Source: Patescibacteria group bacterium (GTDB lineage: Bacteria; Patescibacteriota; Minisyncoccia; JAHIHE01; JAGLIN01). Taken from it: a stretch of DNA of 32,260 nucleotides. The notes under the pieces were generated by a model. That model did not search any database. It saw nothing but the letters and a program-made list of their open reading frames with translations, and was not told the origin of the DNA. Positions 27,022 through 32,260 of the stretch are shown in pieces (position 1 is the first letter of the stretch; each line of letters begins with the position of its first letter). A program made the translations under genes and the position numbers. The DNA is taken from positions 1 to 32,260 of the forward strand of contig JARGGI010000011.1 in NCBI GenBank assembly GCA_029210775.1. Direction: 5' to 3'.

Positions 27022-28020
27022 ATGAATATCAAACAAACTCTTCAAAATTCAATAAGTATATTAGAACTTCACAACATTCCTTCCGCCTCATTAGATGCGG
27101 AAGTTTTGTTAGTGGAAGTATTAAATAGGAATAAACCGTATAACTATAATAATGTCAACAATCTTAAACGAGAGACTGTCTCGTCAATCTGCGATGCTCC
27201 TCGCAATGACAGTAGAAATTTAGATAAAAGCTGGCTTTATGCAAATAATAACTATGAATTAAACAAAAAAGAAGAAAAACTATTTAATTATTTTATTAAT
27301 CAAAGAAAAAAACAAAAACCTGTTGCATATATTATTAATCGAAAAGAATTTTTTGGTTACGATTTTTATGTGGATGAAAATGTTCTCATACCAAGAGTTG
27401 AAACTGAATTTATCATTGAAGAGACTTTAAAAATTATTAATGAAAATAAAATTCAAAAAAACAAAATTAACCTAATTGATATTGGAACTGGTTCTGGATG
27501 TATTTTAATAAGTATCTTGAATGAACTTAAAAAAAATAATAAAAATAAAATTATACACAAATCTTTTGCAAATGATATTTCTTCAAAAGCAATCAAAATT
27601 TCTCAGTTTAATGCAAAAAAATATAATTTAACAAAACAGATAATATTTTTTAACGAAACTTTTGAAACTTTTATAAAAACAAATAAATCTATTTTTCAAA
27701 ATCAATGTATAATAACTGCAAACCTTCCATATATAAAAAAAAGTGAATATAAAGATCTTCAAATGAATGTTAAAAAATTTGAACCCAAAAATGCTCTTGT
27801 TGGCGGAGAAAACGGACTTGAATTAATTATATTATTAATCAATTTGATATTAGAAATCAAAAACAATTTTAATCCAGATAGTTATATTTTATTTGAAGCT
27901 GATCCGGATCAAATCACAAGAATAAAATTACTATTAAAGAGTAAGTTAAACACTACAGAAATTAGAATAGTTAAAGATTTACGTGGAAAAAATAGAATTA
28001 TTTTGACTAAAATAAAGTAA
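27022..28020 (+). CDS. prmC: Release factor glutamine methyltransferase with coding repeat
   Basis: PrmC methylates the GGQ glutamine of release factors, here the RF1 encoded at 6713-7786. The N-terminal helical domain (about 1-110) is followed by FYVDENVLIPRVETE (116-130). The SAM-binding motif is LIDIGTGSGC (151-160), and the catalytic motif appears as NLPY (ANLPYI, 233-238) where the classic form is NPPY. At 332 residues it is about 50 longer than usual. Much of the excess is at residues 41-78, where bases 27168-27212 are a dispersed palindromic repeat read in frame. The frame is open through it, so the gene is probably active. There is no SD. Confidence 0.93.
   Translation: MNIKQTLQNSISILELHNIPSASLDAEVLLVEVLNRNKPYNYNNVNNLKRETVSSICDAPRNDSRNLDKSWLYANNNYELNKKEEKLFNYFINQRKKQKPVAYIINRKEFFGYDFYVDENVLIPRVETEFIIEETLKIINENKIQKNKINLIDIGTGSGCILISILNELKKNNKNKIIHKSFANDISSKAIKISQFNAKKYNLTKQIIFFNETFETFIKTNKSIFQNQCIITANLPYIKKSEYKDLQMNVKKFEPKNALVGGENGLELIILLINLILEIKNNFNPDSYILFEADPDQITRIKLLLKSKLNTTEIRIVKDLRGKNRIILTKIK
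27168..27212 (+). repeat. Palindromic repeat fragment read in frame within prmC
   Basis: The sequence runs ACGAGA-GACTG-TCTCGT (6-bp inverted repeat) and then GCTCCTCGCAATGACAG. That is the right half of the GTCATTGC...GCAATGAC family also seen at 24372-24488. It codes for about 15 residues around SSICDAPRNDS in the N-terminal domain of PrmC. Confidence 0.75.
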
Positions 28021-28030
28021 AATGAACAAT

Positions 28031-28059
28031 CTAAAACACGGGCTTTAACCGTGTTTTAG
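28031..28059. terminator. Bidirectional hairpin between prmC and the Lys-rich gene
   Basis: CTAAAACACGG and CCGTGTTTTAG form a perfect 11-bp stem with a 7-nt loop in the 51-bp convergent gap. T-rich bases flank it only loosely, but its position and symmetry suit termination from both sides. Confidence 0.65.
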
Positions 28060-28071
28060 ATCTGTAAAAAA

Positions 28072-28194
28072 TTACTTTTTTCTTTTTGCTACTTTTTTCT
28101 TTGCAGGTTTTTTAGCAACTTTTTTCTTTGCTACTTTTTTCTTTGCAGGTTTTTTAGCAACTTTTTTCTTTGCAGGTTTTCTTTTTGTAACCAC
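28072..28194 (-). CDS. 40-residue Lys/Ala/Pro repeat protein, histone-H1-like
   Basis: The frame starts at GTG (28192-28194), with a very strong SD, AAAGGAGG, 9 nt upstream. The product is almost only Lys, Ala, Val and Pro in repeating PAKKKVAK units, ending KRKK. It resembles the C-terminal tails of eukaryotic H1 and the small H1-like proteins of some bacteria that bind and compact DNA. The repeat is visible in the DNA as near-identical 24-45-bp units. It probably binds nucleic acid, which is inference from composition. It is far too small for a folded domain. Confidence 0.75.
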   Translation of the reverse strand: MVTKRKPAKKKVAKKPAKKKVAKKKVAKKPAKKKVAKRKK

Positions 28195-28331
28195 AATACT
28201 CCACCTCCTTTCTTTTTAAATTTAATAGTTAAATTCCAACTAAAATTAGTGCGTTATATTTTAGTTAAATGTGTTTTTTTATTTTTGTTTTAAATCTTAT
28301 CAAAAATATTTTAAAATCTTTTTATAGTTTA

Positions 28332-28360
28332 ATTATATAGTATAAAATAATAATTTACAA
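28332..28360 (-). promoter_or_regulatory. Possible promoter of the Lys-rich gene
   Basis: On the minus strand TTGTAA (28355-28360), a 17-bp spacer and a perfect TATAAT (28332-28337). The leader would be about 130 nt. A TTGACA lies slightly upstream (28366-28371) but at the wrong distance. Confidence 0.4.
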
Positions 28361-28669
28361 TAGCTTGTCAATAGTTATTGCAAAAATATTTTTTAAATAA
28401 TATTATATTTATTTTCAAAATTAATTATATATTTATTGTTCTAAATAAAATTATTTACCATCACAAAATAATATACAAAATAAAATAAATACAAACGCCA
28501 TCATTATGTCTGACAATAAATAAAACATTTCTTCCAACATCAAAATATATATTTCGAAAATAAATATAATAATTAGAATAGTAATCAATTGATCAAATAA
28601 TTATTATTATACAATTTAAAATAATTGATACTGGAGTAAATTAATATCAAATCTTTTCTTGCTCCAAAT

Positions 28670-28698
28670 TTGCCAACATTAGCCATTTATGATACTAT
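28670..28698 (+). promoter_or_regulatory. Promoter of the GEGITHL membrane protein gene
   Basis: TTGCCA (28670-28675), a 17-bp spacer and TACTAT (28693-28698), preceded by TGA as an extended -10. The leader of about 50 nt ends in the SD GGGGGTGA. Confidence 0.55.
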
Positions 28699-28754
28699 TT
28701 TATGGTAAGATCTTTAACAATTTAATTTAAAAGAAAGGGGGTGAAGAAAATATA

Positions 28755-29417
28755 ATGGAAAGTGAAATTGACATAACTGAAATAGAAAATAGGGGTTGGT
28801 TTGAAAAAATAAAAGACTGGAGTTATGAGAATTGGCAAACTATTTTAGTTGTATTAATCGTTCTTATCGTGGGAATAAGTGCTTATAATTATAATCAACA
28901 AGATAATAATTCTGAAAATGATTCAAACTCAGTTGCAATTGTTGATGAGGAATTAAACGAAAGTGATTATGAAAACGATATGAGCGATATAGAAGAAAGT
29001 GATCAAGAAGCCGAAATAGAAAAAACCGATCAAGAAGAAGCTATAAAAGAAGATGCACAAAATAATGAATCAATCAATGAAAATGAAAACACAAACAAAA
29101 TAGAAGAAAGTAGAGTTCTTTCAAGCTCAAATGAATCCGAAAAAAATTATACAATAATTGCAGAAAAGGGAGAAGGAATTACACATTTATCAAGAAGAGC
29201 ATTAGAAAAATATATTTCAGAAACTAAAACTGGAGCTGAATTAACAAAAGAACAAAAAATATATGCAGAAGATTACATTCAAAACAGAACTGGGGATAGT
29301 AAAATTGAAATTGGACATCAAGAGACTTTTTCAGAAAGTCTAATAAGCGAAGCAATCTCAAATGCACAAAATTTATCAGAAAAATCACTTGCAAATCTCA
29401 AAAAATATGTAAAATAA
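28755..29417 (+). CDS. Single-pass membrane protein with GEGITHL-type C-terminal domain
   Basis: The 220-residue protein has a short cytoplasmic N-terminus and one transmembrane helix (about 28-44). A very acidic, probably unstructured linker (about 50-125) follows, then a C-terminal domain from about 131 (YTIIAEKGEGITHLSRRALEKYI...LTKEQKIYAEDYIQNRTG). I recall similar domains as a recurrent uncharacterised type in Parcubacteria. The fold slightly recalls LysM, which would fit wall binding, but this is not certain. The SD before the ATG is strong. It is transcribed toward the lytic transglycosylase gene, with a shared terminator between. Confidence 0.75.
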   Translation: MESEIDITEIENRGWFEKIKDWSYENWQTILVVLIVLIVGISAYNYNQQDNNSENDSNSVAIVDEELNESDYENDMSDIEESDQEAEIEKTDQEEAIKEDAQNNESINENENTNKIEESRVLSSSNESEKNYTIIAEKGEGITHLSRRALEKYISETKTGAELTKEQKIYAEDYIQNRTGDSKIEIGHQETFSESLISEAISNAQNLSEKSLANLKKYVK

Positions 29418-29507
29418 AATTTTTTCAAATTATAAAATTACAAGGATTAACCTCAAAAACGCATAAAAATAAAACAAATTATCTTAAAAATAAAATGCAT
29501 TTAGATA

Positions 29508-29545
29508 AAAAAAGAGACTACGATAATAATTCTGGTCTCTTTTTT
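29508..29545. terminator. Bidirectional intrinsic terminator
   Basis: AAAAAAGAGAC (29508-29518) and GTCTCTTTTTT (29535-29545) form an 11-bp stem with a 16-nt loop. The A-run and T-run at its foot give a T-tract in both directions. It serves the convergent genes 28755-29417 and 29567-30976. Confidence 0.8.
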
Positions 29546-29566
29546 GTTATATTGTGTTGTGTTGTT

Positions 29567-30976
29567 TTATTTTAATTCTTCTTCATATAAACTGGCATAA
29601 AGCATTACCTTATTGGGATAAAAATATAATCCTTTATTTCTCCAATTTCCCCCTCCTAAATATCTACCAGCTGCTTCATATTCCGCATTATAATCACCAC
29701 CAATGACACCAGGAATATCAGAAACTTTTACAGCCATTGCAGCCATTGCATCTGCCAGATCCCATGGACTTGGAGGATAGTGTCCTGTAATATTACTAAT
29801 CCTATCTTCATATGCAAGCCAAGTTGATGGAATAAATTGAGCAGGACCCATAGCGCCACCACATCCATATGTAGGCTCTTTCGAAACTTTAACTGAATAT
29901 GGATCAATGTTTAATCTTTCAACTATAGAGAAAAATGCATTTTTCTCCGTATTAGCTCTTTTTACATAGTGTGCTCTTCTTGATGAATAAATATTTGACA
30001 ACCTCATATAACATCCATACATATCATCCTCCCAGTTACCACTTCCAGTATTTTTTCCCAAATTTGACTCAACTTTTAAAATGCCAAGTAAATATGCAGG
30101 ACGAACTCCAATAGTTGCGCCTATATGTTTTGCTGTAGAAAAGGCATCATCAAACTTAATCTTATTTCCCAAAATTTGCAAATCGTGTAACTGAGCTTTT
30201 AGCGATGGTAAAATGTTTTTATTATCTGCCAATAATTGCTGAAATTGTTTTTCCTCTTCTTTGGTAACTTCTAAAAGTTCTTTCTTTTGAGCTTTCAACT
30301 CAACCAAAGATTCATTTTGATATGCTCTGACTTGAATCAATTCTCCTTTTTCATCTAATTGTTCTATAAGATCGCCATTTCTCAAATCAAGTTGTTCTTT
30401 CTCTTTTTTTATTTCAACAATGGAATCAAATATATCATTTTTCACAGAATCCAAGGCGTCAACTTCATTAAAAAAATCAGAAATATTATCTTTTGTCATT
30501 AAAATTTCAAGAATTGAATCCTGTTCATATGTATACAAAAGCTTTATTAAATTTTTCAAATTATTTCTATCTATGATTATTTTTTCCTCTCCTTTTGCAA
30601 TTTTTTCCTTAACTTGTTCAATTTCCAACTCCGCCTTCTCTATTGATAACCTCGTTTCTTTTATTTCAAGTTCATTTTTATATATATTGTTTTGATATAT
30701 TCCAATCTCAGTTTTTAGTGTTCTTTCCTTTTTTTGCTGAGCCTTAATTTCAGAATCATACTTATTAATTTCATCTTGTACTTTTTTTATCTCTTCCCTT
30801 AGTTCCTCTTCTTTACTATTAAGATCTTCTATGTTTACCTCACTATTATTATCTTCCATAGAACTTACCGTTCCAACTAATAATTGAGAAAAAAATATAA
30901 ATAAAATAAACAAACCACATAACAAAATTGTTTTGTGGCTTATTAAAACATAAATATTTTTATTCAATAAATTCAT
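29567..30976 (-). CDS. Exported coiled-coil protein with lytic transglycosylase domain
   Basis: The protein probably cuts peptidoglycan glycan strands during growth or division. A signal peptide or anchor helix (about 15-36) is followed by a long coiled coil (about 48-265), like the N-terminal parts of PcsB- and CwlO-type hydrolases. The C-terminal catalytic domain (about 280-469) resembles soluble lytic transglycosylases: GILKVESNLGKNTGSG with Glu303 as the acid, and GCGGAMGPAQFIPSTW at 371-386. The coiled coil may be the handle for control by an FtsEX-type complex, as in the other coiled-coil hydrolases, but that is inference. It lies 56 bp behind rplY. 469 residues, intact. Confidence 0.88.
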   Translation of the reverse strand: MNLLNKNIYVLISHKTILLCGLFILFIFFSQLLVGTVSSMEDNNSEVNIEDLNSKEEELREEIKKVQDEINKYDSEIKAQQKKERTLKTEIGIYQNNIYKNELEIKETRLSIEKAELEIEQVKEKIAKGEEKIIIDRNNLKNLIKLLYTYEQDSILEILMTKDNISDFFNEVDALDSVKNDIFDSIVEIKKEKEQLDLRNGDLIEQLDEKGELIQVRAYQNESLVELKAQKKELLEVTKEEEKQFQQLLADNKNILPSLKAQLHDLQILGNKIKFDDAFSTAKHIGATIGVRPAYLLGILKVESNLGKNTGSGNWEDDMYGCYMRLSNIYSSRRAHYVKRANTEKNAFFSIVERLNIDPYSVKVSKEPTYGCGGAMGPAQFIPSTWLAYEDRISNITGHYPPSPWDLADAMAAMAVKVSDIPGVIGGDYNAEYEAAGRYLGGGNWRNKGLYFYPNKVMLYASLYEEELK

Positions 30977-31032
30977 ACGATTTATATATTTTTAGATAAA
31001 TAATCTAATGAACATACAATGATGACTGAATT

Positions 31033-31719
31033 CTATTTATCTGTTTTCTTTTCTTTCTTCTCGTTCTCTGGCGACTTTTCTTCTATCTCTTTTTCCTCAG
31101 CACCTTCTACATCTTCAATATTTTCTTCAACCTTCTCTTTAAGATCTGCAATTTCTTTTTCAGTTCTTGGTGGAGCGACTGTAATAACAGTCACTTCCGG
31201 ACTTGAAACGATTTCTATTTTATCAGAAATTTTCAAGTCTTTAACTCTAATTATATCATCAATATGTTCCAATTCAGAAAGATTCACCTCAATATTATGG
31301 ATTAAATCTCCAGGCAAACATTTAATTTCAAAAACATCATGACTTTTAATTAAAATTCCACCTTCATTTTTGACAGCAGGAGATTCTCCAATAAATTTAA
31401 CAGGAACGTTAGTAATAATTTTTTCATCCATTTTTACTTGATACAAATCAAAATGAATAATATTATCAGTAACTGGGTCTGTTTGATAATCACTTATAAC
31501 AACCTTTCCTAAGTTCTTATCATCTACACTAAGATCAATTAAGGTGCTTTCCCCTGCTTTTAAAAATGCTTTTTTAAATTCTTTGCCATTAACTTCAATT
31601 ATTCTATTTTCCTTTTTATGACCATAAACAACTCCTGGGATTAATCCTTCTTTTCTAATCTTTTTTGTTTTTCTTCCTCTTGTTTCTCTGGTTTGAGCAG
31701 AAATTACTATTGTTTCCAT
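31033..31719 (-). CDS. rplY: 50S ribosomal protein L25 (CTC/TL5 family)
   Basis: L25 binds 5S rRNA. The N-terminal L25 domain (about 1-92) has QTRETRGRKTKKIRKEGLIPGVVYGHKKE and VTDNIIHFDLYQV. The C-terminal beta domain of the long CTC/TL5 form follows (about 97-185). The last 40 residues are an acidic, Lys-rich tail. At 228 residues it has the length of the long form. It sits 15 bp behind the zinc-ribbon gene in one transcript. Confidence 0.95.
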   Translation of the reverse strand: METIVISAQTRETRGRKTKKIRKEGLIPGVVYGHKKENRIIEVNGKEFKKAFLKAGESTLIDLSVDDKNLGKVVISDYQTDPVTDNIIHFDLYQVKMDEKIITNVPVKFIGESPAVKNEGGILIKSHDVFEIKCLPGDLIHNIEVNLSELEHIDDIIRVKDLKISDKIEIVSSPEVTVITVAPPRTEKEIADLKEKVEENIEDVEGAEEKEIEEKSPENEKKEKKTDK

Positions 31720-31734
31720 ATAATTTGTTATTAC

Positions 31735-32031
31735 TTATTTTTTAAAAAATTTGTGCATTTCCAAGACATCATCATACTCAATTTGATTACCTTCGATATT
31801 ATTCAGGTCGTCTTCAATAATATCAGAAATCATACTTACTGATGTTATACCAAAAGAACCAGCCATAATAACCATCATCACAGAACCTTTACATTTTGGA
31901 CAATTCAAATAGAGAGTTATCATCCCATCCTTATTGTCAACAACTTTTATATTACTTTTATCATATTTGAAATCACACATAGGACATTTTGTCACTACCT
32001 GCATGCTGGCCATTGGATCTAATTTTGACAT
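31735..32031 (-). CDS. 98-residue zinc-ribbon protein, function unknown
   Basis: Two CxxC knuckles, Cys16/Cys19 (KCPMCDF) and Cys44/Cys47 (NCPKCKG), should bind one zinc. A Met/Ile/Val-rich segment (about 51-70) and an acidic C-terminal helix (about 70-98) follow. I know no function. It leads the operon zinc ribbon-rplY-lytic transglycosylase from a good promoter, so a role tied to ribosomes or simply to growth is possible. Confidence 0.75.
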   Translation of the reverse strand: MSKLDPMASMQVVTKCPMCDFKYDKSNIKVVDNKDGMITLYLNCPKCKGSVMMVIMAGSFGITSVSMISDIIEDDLNNIEGNQIEYDDVLEMHKFFKK

Positions 32032-32098
32032 ATTTTTGATTATATTTAGTTTATTTTAAGCCTAAATTGATGACTTTAGATATAAACACAACAAGTCT

Positions 32099-32127
32099 AT
32101 ATTAATATATAATAACCTTTGTGTCAA
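32099..32127 (-). promoter_or_regulatory. Promoter of the zinc ribbon-rplY operon
   Basis: On the minus strand a perfect TTGACA (32122-32127), a 17-bp spacer and TAATAT (32099-32104). The leader is about 60 nt. Confidence 0.7.
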
Positions 32128-32227
32128 GATATTGAATATTATATCTGTTTCCATTCTAACAAAATAATGACTTCTGATCAAATAAATGTGGCTCTACACT
32201 AATAACTGTGGTGGATAACTAAAGAAG

Positions 32228-32236
32228 TGGTAGAAT
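32228..32236 (+). promoter_or_regulatory. Possible extended -10 promoter at the window end
   Basis: TGGTAGAAT gives TG-N-TAGAAT, the same -10 hexamer as the atp and rpmE promoters. The -35 region is poor. It would serve a rightward gene beyond the window. Confidence 0.3.
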
Positions 32237-32260
32237 TATATTGATAAATTAACAATTCAC

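Larger units (their letters stand above)
28195..28754. other. Gene-free, very AT-rich divergent gap
   Basis: Apart from the two promoters given separately and the SD of each flanking gene, I see no gene, tRNA or conserved RNA. There is an imperfect inverted repeat ATCAATT...AATTGAT around 28585-28628. At 560 bp it is the longest intergenic stretch here without recognisable repeats. Confidence 0.5.

Noticed and set aside
28072-28194. The repeated stretch read as a CRISPR-like or plain tandem repeat
   Set aside because: The units are coding, in frame, behind a strong SD, and there are no unique spacers.

Overview
The window is a compact, AT-rich stretch of a bacterial chromosome. Genes are tightly packed, coding sequences are mostly short for their families, and many genes have no visible Shine-Dalgarno (SD) site. 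Proteins include a short transmembrane protein with a GEGITHL-type C-terminal domain and a release-factor methyltransferase with an NLPY motif. Together these suggest a Patescibacteria/CPR bacterium, probably Parcubacteria-like. This placement is an inference from gene style, not a phylogeny. UGA works as a stop codon (it ends prfA), so the UGA-to-glycine recoding of some CPR lineages does not apply.

Layout. (1) Positions 213-6003, leftward: rpsB, tsf, a RicT/PSP1 protein, a TPR membrane protein, two tRNA-Thr genes, lexA and a Y-family DNA polymerase. lexA has a textbook promoter with a Bacillus-type SOS box filling the spacer, and its transcript is predicted to be leaderless. (2) 6306-7786, rightward: rpmE and prfA. 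(3) 7941-15244, leftward: uvrA, a three-helix membrane protein, a presenilin-type intramembrane aspartyl protease, a 41-residue basic peptide, a CvpA-CAP fusion and a Na/Pi-cotransporter-PhoU protein. (4) 15245-16228: a repeat-rich gap without a convincing gene. (5) 16229-19425, leftward: a DUF11-type surface protein followed by tgt. (6) 19708-26815, rightward: a complete F1Fo ATP synthase operon in the order a-c-b-delta-alpha-gamma-[new ORF]-beta-epsilon. Hairpins flank the c-subunit gene, and a repeat plus an Asn-rich ORF sit between gamma and beta. (7) 27022-28020: prmC, carrying an in-frame palindromic repeat. (8) 28072-32031: a tiny Lys-rich histone-H1-like protein, the GEGITHL protein, a coiled-coil lytic transglycosylase, rplY and a zinc-ribbon protein.

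How the genes fit together. Translation is the main theme (S2, EF-Ts, L31, L25, RF1, PrmC which methylates RF1, Tgt, two tRNA-Thr). DNA repair is second (LexA, Y-family polymerase, UvrA). Energy (F1Fo, predicted H+-type) and the cell envelope (lytic transglycosylase, CvpA-CAP, DUF11 protein, presenilin-type protease) make up the rest.

Dispersed palindromic repeats of two families (about 132 bp and about 117 bp) sit mostly just behind gene 3' ends. One has become part of a protein. I see no CRISPR array, rRNA, prophage or intact insertion sequence. The most novel-looking points are the ORF inside the ATP synthase operon, the coding repeat in prmC, the leaderless SOS-box promoter of lexA, and the two unrecognised basic micro-proteins.
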